Below, piece after piece: positions 6,889-15,015 of a DNA stretch of 64,000 bases. Source of the DNA: Chloroflexota bacterium (lineage in GTDB: Bacteria; Chloroflexota; Anaerolineae; Anaerolineales; Villigracilaceae); contig JACPYX010000012.1 in the NCBI GenBank assembly GCA_016195815.1, positions 55,968 through 119,967 of the forward strand, in the 5' to 3' direction. Each line of letters starts with the position of its first letter. Position 1 is the stretch's first letter. Under the pieces are notes generated by a model. That model ran no database searches. It was not told the DNA's origin and saw only the letters and a list, made by a program, of their open reading frames with translations. A program made the translations under genes and the position numbers.

Positions 6889-9363
6889 ATGACAAAACAA
6901 GTCACGCTTACTATTGATGGAAAACAGGTAACCGTCGCGGATGGGATGCTGGTCATTGATGCCGCCAAAACAGCGGGCATTGACATCCCTGTCTTCTGCT
7001 ACCATCCCAAGATGGAACCGGTCGGCATGTGCCGCCAGTGTATGGTTGAGATTGGCCGCCCGATGATTGACCGCGCCACAGGCAAAGCCATCCTCGATGA
7101 TAAGGGCGATCCCAAAGTGCAATTCATGCCCAAACTCGAAACGGCCTGTACCAATCCTGTTTCGGAGGGCATGGTTGTTCTCACGCAATCTGACAAAGCC
7201 AAAGCCGGGCAGAAGGCCAATCTTGAATTTCTATTGACTTCGCATCCGCTCGATTGCCCGATCTGCGACAAGGGCGGTGAGTGCGCTCTCCAGGACCTGA
7301 CGATAGCTCACGGTCCGGGACAGAGCCGTTACTTGTACGATGAGAAGATGCACCTCGCCAAAAATGTCCCGCTGGGCGAACTCATCTTCCTGGATCAGGA
7401 ACGCTGCATCCAGTGCGCGCGTTGCATTCGTTTTCAAGATGAGATCGCCGGCGACGCGGTGATTGACTTCGATGAACGCGGCCGCTCGACTCAGATCGTC
7501 TCTTTATCGGACCCGGGATTTGATTCCGTTTTTTCGGGCAACACCACCGACATCTGCCCGGTCGGCGCGTTGACCACCGCCGATTTCCGCTTCGGCGCGC
7601 GTCCGTGGGAGTTGAACGCGTCCGCTTCGATTTGTTCGCAATGCCCGGTGGGGTGCAACCTTACGTTCAACACGCGGCGTGAAGCCATGGCCGACGGCAC
7701 GATCGTCATCAAGCGCGTCATGCCGCGCCAGAATGAAGAAGTCAACGAGACATGGATTTGCGATAAAGGCCGCTTCGCTTATCACTATGTAGAGAGCGAT
7801 GCGCGCCTGGGCAAATCGCTCATCCGTAAAGATGGCAGGCTGGCGCGCGCTTCATGGGATGCGGCCACCCGGGCTGCCGGCCAGGCATTTGCGGAAGCTA
7901 AGAAGAATTTTGTTGTGCTGGCATCCGGGCGTTTATCCAATGAAGATTTGTTCAACTTAAAATCTCTTGCAGATCAAGTTGGCGGCAAGGCTGTGTTGTA
8001 TTCCAATATGGGCGGCGGCGATCTGACTGCGCTGGTCGGTGTCGGCGCGGGAACAAACTTTGGCGAAATGGGCAAGGGCACGACCATCGTAGTGATGGCA
8101 TCTGACTTATATGAAGAAGCACCGATCTGGTATCTGCGCGTCAAACAGGCTGCTGAACGCGGTGCAACGTTGATTGTCGCCAACCCGCGCGAGACCAAGC
8201 TGGAGCGATATTCGGATTTTGTTATTCGATATTCGTATGGCGACGAGGTGAAAACTGTTCAGGACTTAACCAAAAAAGGTAAGGTCGGCGACGCATTCAC
8301 CAAGGCCGAAAATGCCGTCATTTTGTTCGGCAGTGAAGGCCTCGGACTCGAAGGCTCAACTGCGCTGGCTACTGCCTGTGCGCGCGCTTTGAACGATACC
8401 GAACATGTCGGCAAACCGAACAATGGTTTGATCGGCGTGTGGCAACGCGCCAACGATCAGGGCGCGTGGGAGATCGGTTTCCGCCCCGAAGAGAATCTGG
8501 CGGCGGCGTTGAAAGGCAAAACAGTTTACGTTGTCGGCGCGGACCCGGCCGGCGATGACCCGGCTTTGGCGAAGGCATTGAGCTCTGCGGAGTTTGTCGC
8601 GGTGCAGGACCTGTTTGAAACTGAGACTGCTAAATTGGCAGATGTTGTGCTGGCCGCCCAGGCTTATACCGAGCGCGAAGGGACGTTCACTTCGGGTGAA
8701 CGCCGCGTGCAGCGTTTCTATCCGGCTGTGCCGGCCCTGGGCGAGAGCAAGCCCGATTATGCAATCACTTCACAGGTAGCCAGGCAGATGGGCGTTATTC
8801 TCGAAGGCACTTCGGCCTCAGTGGTGTTCGATATTATGGCGGCGGATATTCCGGTCTTTGCAGGCTTGAATTACGCCAGGCTGGCAGAGGTCAAAGAGCA
8901 GTGGCCGATCGTCGGACGCGGCGATATGTATTACGGCGGCTCGACGTATGAGAACAAGCAGGGCTTGGGCGTGCAGTTGTCAAACGCCGCGTCACGCGGC
9001 GAAAAGGCCACCCTGCCGCGGGTCCAGAAAGTTGCGGCTGTTCGTCCCAAAGAAAATAAATTACTGGCCGTGCCGTTCACGAAACTTTATGATCGCGGTG
9101 CGACCGTTGCATCCACCGAATTATTAGACCAGCGAATCGGCCAGGCCTTTGTAGTACTTCATCCGTCTGCCGCAAAGAATTTGGGGATCGAGGCGGGTGA
9201 GCGCGCGAAGTTGACTTTGGATGGCATCAATGAAGAAGTGGTTGTGAAAATAGACGATACAATCCCGGCGGGCGTGGTGCTGGTGCCGCGTTCGATGGGA
9301 TTGCCGATCAACGAGCCGGGCGAGGCAGGTTTGAAAGCCGGTAAAAAGGCCGCAGTGAGGTAG
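6889..9363 (+). CDS. nuoG: NADH-quinone oxidoreductase subunit G
   Basis: NuoG is the large iron-sulfur subunit of the peripheral arm, 824 residues. The N-terminal ferredoxin-like domain shows the [2Fe-2S] ligands C..MEPVGMCRQC and the His/Cys ligands HPLDCPICDKGGEC. CIQCARCIRF and ICPVGAL supply a further [4Fe-4S] cluster, and CSQCPVGCN begins the molybdopterin-oxidoreductase-like domain. The C-terminal ~80 residues form a molydopterin-dinucleotide-binding-like barrel. No catalytic Mo role is expected in complex I. The start is the ATG after GGAGCCTT. Confidence 0.94.
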   Translation: MTKQVTLTIDGKQVTVADGMLVIDAAKTAGIDIPVFCYHPKMEPVGMCRQCMVEIGRPMIDRATGKAILDDKGDPKVQFMPKLETACTNPVSEGMVVLTQSDKAKAGQKANLEFLLTSHPLDCPICDKGGECALQDLTIAHGPGQSRYLYDEKMHLAKNVPLGELIFLDQERCIQCARCIRFQDEIAGDAVIDFDERGRSTQIVSLSDPGFDSVFSGNTTDICPVGALTTADFRFGARPWELNASASICSQCPVGCNLTFNTRREAMADGTIVIKRVMPRQNEEVNETWICDKGRFAYHYVESDARLGKSLIRKDGRLARASWDAATRAAGQAFAEAKKNFVVLASGRLSNEDLFNLKSLADQVGGKAVLYSNMGGGDLTALVGVGAGTNFGEMGKGTTIVVMASDLYEEAPIWYLRVKQAAERGATLIVANPRETKLERYSDFVIRYSYGDEVKTVQDLTKKGKVGDAFTKAENAVILFGSEGLGLEGSTALATACARALNDTEHVGKPNNGLIGVWQRANDQGAWEIGFRPEENLAAALKGKTVYVVGADPAGDDPALAKALSSAEFVAVQDLFETETAKLADVVLAAQAYTEREGTFTSGERRVQRFYPAVPALGESKPDYAITSQVARQMGVILEGTSASVVFDIMAADIPVFAGLNYARLAEVKEQWPIVGRGDMYYGGSTYENKQGLGVQLSNAASRGEKATLPRVQKVAAVRPKENKLLAVPFTKLYDRGATVASTELLDQRIGQAFVVLHPSAAKNLGIEAGERAKLTLDGINEEVVVKIDDTIPAGVVLVPRSMGLPINEPGEAGLKAGKKAAVR

Positions 9364-9365
9364 CG

Positions 9366-10505
9366 ATGGATTACACGATATGGATCGAATGGGTGATCAA
9401 GGGTCTCATCCTAATCTTTGTGGTCTTGACGGGCTTTGCTTACCTGACTTTGTACGAGCGCCGCGCATTGGCAAAAATCCAGGTGCGTATCGGTCCGAAC
9501 CGCGCCGGTTGGCAGGGCTTGATGCAGCCGATGGCGGACGCGGTAAAGTTGATCTTCAAGGAAGAGTTTACGCCGGCGACTGCCGACAAATTGGTCTTTG
9601 TGCTTGCGCCGATCGTAACGGTGGTGCCGGCCACGGTTATTGCCGCAGTCATCCCTTTTGGGACAAAGTTTACGCTGCCGTTCATCAACCGCGAGATCAC
9701 ACTTTATGTAGCCGATATCAATGTTGGTGTGCTGTACTTGACGGCCATCGCTTCGATCGCGGTTTATGGAATCGTGCTGGCGGGCTGGTCTTCAAATAAT
9801 AAATATGCCCTGCTGGGCGGAATGCGTTCCACGGCGCAGATGATCTCTTATGAGCTGGCGTTGGGGCTTTGCATTGTGGTGGCTATTATCCTGGGTAACT
9901 CGATGCGTTTGATTGACATTGTGGAAACGCAAAAAGGAATGTGGTTCGCGGTCATCCAACCCGTCGGCGCGGTGATAATTTTGATCGCAATGCTGGCCGA
10001 GGTCAACCGCGCCCCGTTCGACATGCCGGAAGCCGAGCAGGAATTGGCGGCAGGTTATCACACTGAATATTCAGGCATGAAGTTTGCGTTGTTCTTCATG
10101 GCTGAGTACGAGAAGATGATCGTGGTCTCCATGATCATTGCCACGTTGTATTTCGGCGGTTATCGTGAACTCTGGTTCTTGAAGGACACATGGTTCAGTG
10201 TGGACCAGAATTGGTGGCTGGGCCCGATCTATCTTTTGCTGAAGGTCGTCATTCTATTGTTCCTGATGATCTGGATCCGCGCCACCTGGCCGCGCATTCG
10301 CTACGACCGTTTGATGTCGTTTGGCTGGAAGGTTCTTCTGCCGCTTTCCCTGGCGGTTGTATTTATCACGGCGGTAGGCGTTGTGATGGCAGAGCAATTG
10401 GGCGCAATTTACATTTGGGTTATTCCCGTCCTGTCTATTGCGGCTGGACTGATTGCAGCGTTACTGGTGAACAATTCGTTGAAAAGGAAGGTGGCTCATG
10501 CTTAG
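9366..10505 (+). CDS. nuoH: NADH-quinone oxidoreductase subunit H
   Basis: NuoH is the membrane subunit that links the quinone cavity to the proton channels, 379 residues with eight or nine helices. Signatures are YERRALAKIQVRIGPNRAG and the acidic loop EVNRAPFDMPEAEQELAAGYH. It begins two bases after nuoG and overlaps nuoI by 8 bases. It appears complete and normal. Confidence 0.95.
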   Translation: MDYTIWIEWVIKGLILIFVVLTGFAYLTLYERRALAKIQVRIGPNRAGWQGLMQPMADAVKLIFKEEFTPATADKLVFVLAPIVTVVPATVIAAVIPFGTKFTLPFINREITLYVADINVGVLYLTAIASIAVYGIVLAGWSSNNKYALLGGMRSTAQMISYELALGLCIVVAIILGNSMRLIDIVETQKGMWFAVIQPVGAVIILIAMLAEVNRAPFDMPEAEQELAAGYHTEYSGMKFALFFMAEYEKMIVVSMIIATLYFGGYRELWFLKDTWFSVDQNWWLGPIYLLLKVVILLFLMIWIRATWPRIRYDRLMSFGWKVLLPLSLAVVFITAVGVVMAEQLGAIYIWVIPVLSIAAGLIAALLVNNSLKRKVAHA

Positions 10506-11001
10506 AGAATTGGCGCGTGGTCTTGGCACCACGTTTAAATCCATGTTTGAGCGGCCGGTGACCGTTCAATATCCGGAAGAGAAGCGGGAAGTTCGCCCGC
10601 GTTTTCGCGGCCGCCATGTATTGAAACGCTATGATAACGGCCTGGAGAAATGCATAGGATGTTCGCTGTGTGCGGCGGCCTGCCCATCGGATGCGATCTT
10701 TGTCGAGGCTTCGGCCAACACCGACGAGAAACGCTTCTCGCCCGGCGAGCGCTATGCGTCCACCTACGAGATCAACATGTTGCGCTGTATTTATTGCGGC
10801 TTCTGCGAGGATGCCTGTCCGACCGAAGCGATTGTGCTGGGCGACAACTACGAACTCTCGTTCACCGACCGCCGCGATGCCATTTACCCCAAAGAGATGC
10901 TGCTCGAATCCGTTGCGAGTGCCGCGCAGACCACGCCGCAAAAGACGAACGCGGGTGAGTTCACGCGGTCGGTGCCAGAAATGAAAGACTCCACTGATTA
11001 G
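10498..11001 (+). CDS. nuoI: NADH-quinone oxidoreductase subunit I
   Basis: NuoI carries two [4Fe-4S] clusters (N6a and N6b) between NuoG and NuoB. The 167-residue protein has two ferredoxin motifs, CIGCSLCAAACPSDAI and CIYCGFCEDACPTEAI, with the usual spacing. AAAAGGAAGG precedes its ATG. It is the last intact peripheral-arm gene before the damaged nuoJ/nuoK position. Confidence 0.95.
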   Translation: MLRELARGLGTTFKSMFERPVTVQYPEEKREVRPRFRGRHVLKRYDNGLEKCIGCSLCAAACPSDAIFVEASANTDEKRFSPGERYASTYEINMLRCIYCGFCEDACPTEAIVLGDNYELSFTDRRDAIYPKEMLLESVASAAQTTPQKTNAGEFTRSVPEMKDSTD

Positions 11002-11027
11002 CGACCGGCTAATCACAAAGGTTGTTT

Positions 11028-11213
11028 ATGACCGCTGACTTCATTGTATTTTCCGTTCCAGCCCTTGCCGCCATTGTCGCGACGTTGGGCATGTTGCTCG
11101 GTAAAAATGCGGTCTATTCGACGCTGTTTCCGGCACTGAATTTTGGCACGGCGGCCATCTTCCGCACGAAACATGGCATTAACATTGACGAAATGAACAG
11201 CCTGAAAGGCTAA
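11028..11213 (+). pseudogene. nuoJ: nuoJ-nuoK remnant: NuoJ N-terminus joined in frame to NuoK C-terminus
   Basis: This 61-codon ORF occupies the place of nuoJ and nuoK. Residues 1-45 (MTADFIVFSVPALAAIVATL, then a segment ending ALNFGTAAIF) match the first helix and early second helix of NuoJ. Residues ~43-61 (ending INIDEMNSLKG) match the hydrophilic C-terminus of NuoK. About 120-150 residues of NuoJ and ~85 of NuoK are therefore absent, roughly 0.6-0.75 kb. The join falls near 11148-11163, at codons for AAIF, a string plausible in both parents, which suggests recombination or mis-assembly at microhomology. AAAGG and the ATG at 11028 keep it translatable. It is either a real deletion or an assembly collapse. 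Confidence 0.75.
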
Positions 11214-11223
11214 CGATATTTGA

Positions 11224-11284
11224 CGTTCGCGAATCGAAATTCGAGATTGCCGGCATTGAGCATCGAACATCCAGTATCGAATTA
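11224..11284. repeat. Degenerate TCGAATAT-type spacer before nuoL
   Basis: Words such as GCGAATCGAAATTCGAG and AGTATCGAATTACGG in alternating orientations fill the gap between the nuoJ/K remnant and nuoL. It belongs to the same loose family as 6800-6882. Confidence 0.55.
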
Positions 11285-11295
11285 CGGAGACACCC

Positions 11296-13416
11296 ATGCA
11301 CTTAAGTGAAGCACTAAATTCAGGATTTTTCTTTCTAGCGCCGTGGATCGTGTTCTTTCCCGTCATCGGTATGCTGGTCAACATCATCTTTGGCTCCCGG
11401 TTTAGCGAAAAAGTGATCGGCACGGTCGCCAGTCTGGCATCTGGCGCGGCTTTTATCGTCTCGGTATTGCTGGCCTATTCCGTGTCGCAACATCCCGAAG
11501 CGGTATCAATCCCGCTTGCCCAATGGATCCACATCGGAAGCCTTCAATTAGACTGGACCTTCCGCGTCGACTCGTTATCCACGACGATGATGCTGGTTGT
11601 TTCAGGAGTCGGGACTCTCATCCACATCTATGCCATCGGTTACATGCACGAAGACGTGCGCTACAAATCGGACCCGAAGCGGTTTGCCCGTTTCTTTGTT
11701 TTTCTCAACCTGTTCATCGCAGCCATGATGATCCTTGTCAGCGGCGACTCGTACATCATGCTCTTCGTCGGTTGGGAGGGCGTGGGACTGGCCTCATTCC
11801 TGCTGATCGGATTCTGGTACGAGATGGACACGCTTGGCCGCCCTTCATGGGCCAACTCGAACGCCGCCAAGAAAGCTTTTATCGTCAACCGCATCGGTGA
11901 CTTTGGCTTTTTGATCGCCGGTTTCCTGATGTTCTGGAAACTCGGCTCCTTCCAATTCGACCAGGTTTTCGCCGCCGCGCCTTCTGCCGACCCGGCCATT
12001 ATCCTCGCCATCACGCTCTTCTTATTGATCGGTGTGGCAGGCAAATCGGCGCAGATCCCGCTTTACGTCTGGCTGCCGGATGCGATGGCCGGCCCGACTC
12101 CGGTCTCGGCGCTGATCCATGCCGCGACCATGGTCACGGCTGGCGTGTATCTGGTCACGCGTTCGGCTCCGCTTTATACGCTCGTCCCTCAAGCGCAGTA
12201 CATCGTCGCAATGACCGGCGCAGTGACGGCGCTCTTTGCCGCAACCATCGCAGTTGGTCAATACGATATTAAGAAAGTGCTGGCTTACTCGACCATTAGC
12301 CAGCTTGGATTCATGGTGGCCGCGGTAGGCATGGGCGCTTTTGCGGCGGGCATGTTCCACCTCATCATGCAGGCTTTCTTCAAGGCCCTGCTTTTCCTCT
12401 CGGCGGGTTCTGTCATCCTCGGCATGGAGCGTGGACATCATCATCTGGCTCACGGCCATAAAGAACATGAAGGCCGTGAGGAAGTGCGCCGTACTGCGAC
12501 TGAAGGGAGTGTCGAAGTGTTCGATCCCGGCGACATGCGTAACATGGGCGGGCTTCGCAAGACGATGCCTGTTACGTTCTGGCTGTACCTGATTGGCGGG
12601 CTGGCAATGGCGGGCATCTTCCCGTTTGCAGGATTCTGGTCGAAAGATGAGATTCTGGCGGACGCTCTCACGGAAGGCTATCCTGCCGTTTACTGGCTGT
12701 TGACCATTGCCGCATTTTTCACCGCCTTCTACACGGCCCGTCAGATTTGGATGGTCTTCTTTGGCCAGCCGCGTCATGAGGCCGCCGCGCGCGCCGAGGA
12801 AAGCAAACCGATCATCACCGTTCCGCTGATGGCGCTGGCTTTCCTTTCCATCGTCGGCGGCGCGTTGAATTTGCCCGGCGTGGAAACGTTGACTAAATGG
12901 CTCGAACAGACGGTTGAATTCATCAAGCCCGGCGAATTCGTGCTGAGCGTGGCGCTCATTTCCACCGGCTTGGCTTTGCTTGCCATCTTTATTTCGTGGC
13001 TTATTTACGGGCGCAATCCGCTCAAGGCTGGTCAGCTTGATCCGCTCAAGAAACCGCTTGGCTTTATTTTTACGGGCATGGAAAACAAATGGTTCGTGGA
13101 CGAGATCTACGGGGCGGTCATCATTAATCCGTTTGCGAAAATTTCGCAGTTTATCGCGGATGTGATTGACTGGAGATTCTGGCATGATTGGGTGCATGAT
13201 ACCGTCATCGTCGGGACATACAATTGGGTAACCAGCATCGCCCTCAATGATTATGCGGACCAGCGCGGTATTGACGCCTTCGCCAACTGGCTGGGCGCCG
13301 CGACGCAAAATTTATCGGCGGCCGCCCGAAAGGTCCAGAACGGATTCGTGCGCTCGTACGCGTTGTCTGTGCTGCTGGGTGTCGTCCTTATCCTTGGTTA
13401 TCTGTTGTTGAAATAA
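11296..13416 (+). CDS. nuoL: NADH-quinone oxidoreductase subunit L
   Basis: NuoL is the distal antiporter-like proton-pumping subunit with the long lateral helix, 706 residues. Visible signatures are FVGWEGVGLASFLLIGFWY, the KAFIVNRIGDFGF loop, WLPDAMAGPTPVSALIHAAT and VLAYSTISQLGFM. A His/Glu-rich insertion of about 30 residues (GHHHLAHGHKEHEGREE onward, bases ~12430-12525) sits where shorter homologues go directly to DMRKMGGL. GGAGACACCC precedes the ATG. The C-terminal region is intact. Confidence 0.95.
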   Translation: MHLSEALNSGFFFLAPWIVFFPVIGMLVNIIFGSRFSEKVIGTVASLASGAAFIVSVLLAYSVSQHPEAVSIPLAQWIHIGSLQLDWTFRVDSLSTTMMLVVSGVGTLIHIYAIGYMHEDVRYKSDPKRFARFFVFLNLFIAAMMILVSGDSYIMLFVGWEGVGLASFLLIGFWYEMDTLGRPSWANSNAAKKAFIVNRIGDFGFLIAGFLMFWKLGSFQFDQVFAAAPSADPAIILAITLFLLIGVAGKSAQIPLYVWLPDAMAGPTPVSALIHAATMVTAGVYLVTRSAPLYTLVPQAQYIVAMTGAVTALFAATIAVGQYDIKKVLAYSTISQLGFMVAAVGMGAFAAGMFHLIMQAFFKALLFLSAGSVILGMERGHHHLAHGHKEHEGREEVRRTATEGSVEVFDPGDMRNMGGLRKTMPVTFWLYLIGGLAMAGIFPFAGFWSKDEILADALTEGYPAVYWLLTIAAFFTAFYTARQIWMVFFGQPRHEAAARAEESKPIITVPLMALAFLSIVGGALNLPGVETLTKWLEQTVEFIKPGEFVLSVALISTGLALLAIFISWLIYGRNPLKAGQLDPLKKPLGFIFTGMENKWFVDEIYGAVIINPFAKISQFIADVIDWRFWHDWVHDTVIVGTYNWVTSIALNDYADQRGIDAFANWLGAATQNLSAAARKVQNGFVRSYALSVLLGVVLILGYLLLK

Positions 13417-13438
13417 GAATCCGCAACGAGGAATGAAT

Positions 13439-14950
13439 ATGGAATTTCTTTTGCAACCCTTAACTCTTCTGACCTTCTTCCCGCTGGTGGGCGTACTGGC
13501 TTTGCTCTTCATCCCAGGCGAAAAGAAAACCGCATTGCGCTGGACAGCGCTGGTCACTTCGCTGTTGACCTTCGCCTTGTCCATCTGGGTGCTGACAAAG
13601 TTCAACGCATCCAACCCTGACCTGCAACTGGTCGCCAAATACGATTGGATCACCGTCGCTGGATGGAATATTCAATATTATCTTGGCCTGGACGGACTCA
13701 GCATTCTGCTTGTTTTGCTGACCGGCTTCCTGACGCCCATCTCGATCCTTTCAACGTGGACAGCCGTGGAAGACCGCGTTAAGGATTTCATGCTCTTCTT
13801 CCTGTTGTTGGAAGTTGGAATGATGGGTGTGTTCCTGGCGCAGGATTTGTTCCTGTTCTATATCTTCTGGGAATTTACACTGATCCCGATGTATTTCCTG
13901 ATCGGTATCTGGGGCGGACCGCGCCGCATCTATGCCGCCGTCAAGTTCTTCCTCTATACGATGGCCGGTTCGATCCTGATGCTGTTGGCGATTCTGTGGC
14001 TCGGCATTTATGGCAAAACCTTCTCCGTGCCAGATTTGATCGCGCAGCGTAATATTCCCGCCGATGTTCAATTTTGGCTGTTCATTGCGTTCGCGGCGGC
14101 ATTTGCCATCAAGGTTCCGATGTGGCCTCTGCATTCGTGGCTGCCCGACGCCCACGTTGAAGCGCCGACGGCTGGCTCGATTATCCTGGCGGGCGTGTTG
14201 TTGAAGATGGGCACTTATGGTTTTCTGCGCTTCAATATTCCGCTGTTCCCGCAGGCCTCGCTTCAGGCTGCGCCGTGGATTGCGTTGCTTGCCACCATCG
14301 GCATTATTTATGGTGCGGCCGTTTCGTACGCCCAATCTGACGCGAAGAAGCTGGTGGCTTATTCCTCGGTCAGTCACCTAGGTTTCGTAATGCTGGGCAT
14401 GTTCGCCCTTAACGTACAAGGCGTCGAAGGCGCCATCCTGCAAATGATCAACCACGGACTCAGCACGGGCGCCATGTTCCTGCTGGTCGGCATGATCTAC
14501 GAACAGACCCACACGCGCGACATGAAAGTCTATGGCGGGCTGTGGAAGGTCACGCCGATCTTCGGCACGGCCATGCTGATCGCTTCGCTCTCTTCGATGG
14601 GCCTGCCGGGCTTGAATGGTTTCGTCGGCGAGTTCACCATCCTGCTCGGCGCGTTCGGTTCGACCGCTATCAACAATCCGTTATATGCAGGCATCTCAGC
14701 CTTGGGCGTCATTATGGCCGCGGTCTATATTCTGTACATGTTCCAAAAAATGTTCCTTGGACCCGAAGGCTCGATCGTTGAGGAAGTCAGGAAACATGGA
14801 CACGCCCTGCGCGACTTGAACTGGCGCGAGATTGCCACCGTTGTCCCGCTGCTGATCTTTATGTTTTGGATTGGCCTGTACCCCGCGCCCTTCTTTAACT
14901 TGATGGCCCCAACTGTTCAGAAACTTGTTTCTGCGCTGGTAATCCCCTAA
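13439..14950 (+). CDS. nuoM: NADH-quinone oxidoreductase subunit M
   Basis: NuoM is an antiporter-like proton-pumping subunit with 14 predicted helices, 503 residues from the ATG at 13439. An in-frame ATG also lies at 13433, but GAGG sits 7 bases before 13439, which is the better spacing. Family markers are FYIFWEFTLIPMYFLIGIWG, PMWPLHSWLPDAHVEAPTAG, LKMGTYGFLRF and KKLVAYSSVSHLGFVMLG. It follows nuoL by 22 bases. Confidence 0.95.
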   Translation: MEFLLQPLTLLTFFPLVGVLALLFIPGEKKTALRWTALVTSLLTFALSIWVLTKFNASNPDLQLVAKYDWITVAGWNIQYYLGLDGLSILLVLLTGFLTPISILSTWTAVEDRVKDFMLFFLLLEVGMMGVFLAQDLFLFYIFWEFTLIPMYFLIGIWGGPRRIYAAVKFFLYTMAGSILMLLAILWLGIYGKTFSVPDLIAQRNIPADVQFWLFIAFAAAFAIKVPMWPLHSWLPDAHVEAPTAGSIILAGVLLKMGTYGFLRFNIPLFPQASLQAAPWIALLATIGIIYGAAVSYAQSDAKKLVAYSSVSHLGFVMLGMFALNVQGVEGAILQMINHGLSTGAMFLLVGMIYEQTHTRDMKVYGGLWKVTPIFGTAMLIASLSSMGLPGLNGFVGEFTILLGAFGSTAINNPLYAGISALGVIMAAVYILYMFQKMFLGPEGSIVEEVRKHGHALRDLNWREIATVVPLLIFMFWIGLYPAPFFNLMAPTVQKLVSALVIP

Positions 14951-15015
14951 AGCTCTCAGAAGTCAGTTCTCAGCTTTGGCTGGGTTTTGCTGACCGCTGT
15001 ATGCTGAAAGCTCAG
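14951..15015. repeat. Direct-repeat spacer before nuoN
   Basis: The gap between nuoM and nuoN holds near-repeats of CTCAG, CAGCT and GCTGA words in both orientations (AGCTCTCAGAAGTCAGTTCT and later TATGCTGAAAGCTCAG). It is the same style as the TCGAATAT spacers but uses a different word. It runs into the first possible ATG of nuoN. Confidence 0.45.

Noticed and set aside
8210..8240. TCGGATTTTGTTATTCGATATTCG string inside nuoG resembling the spacer repeats
   Set aside because: It encodes YSDFVIRYSYG, which matches the ordinary NuoG sequence at this place, so the resemblance may be chance.
12022..13308. 428-residue minus-strand ORF opposite nuoL
   Set aside because: It lies entirely antisense to a clearly recognised nuoL, has an Arg/His-rich composition typical of shadow frames, and no ribosome site.
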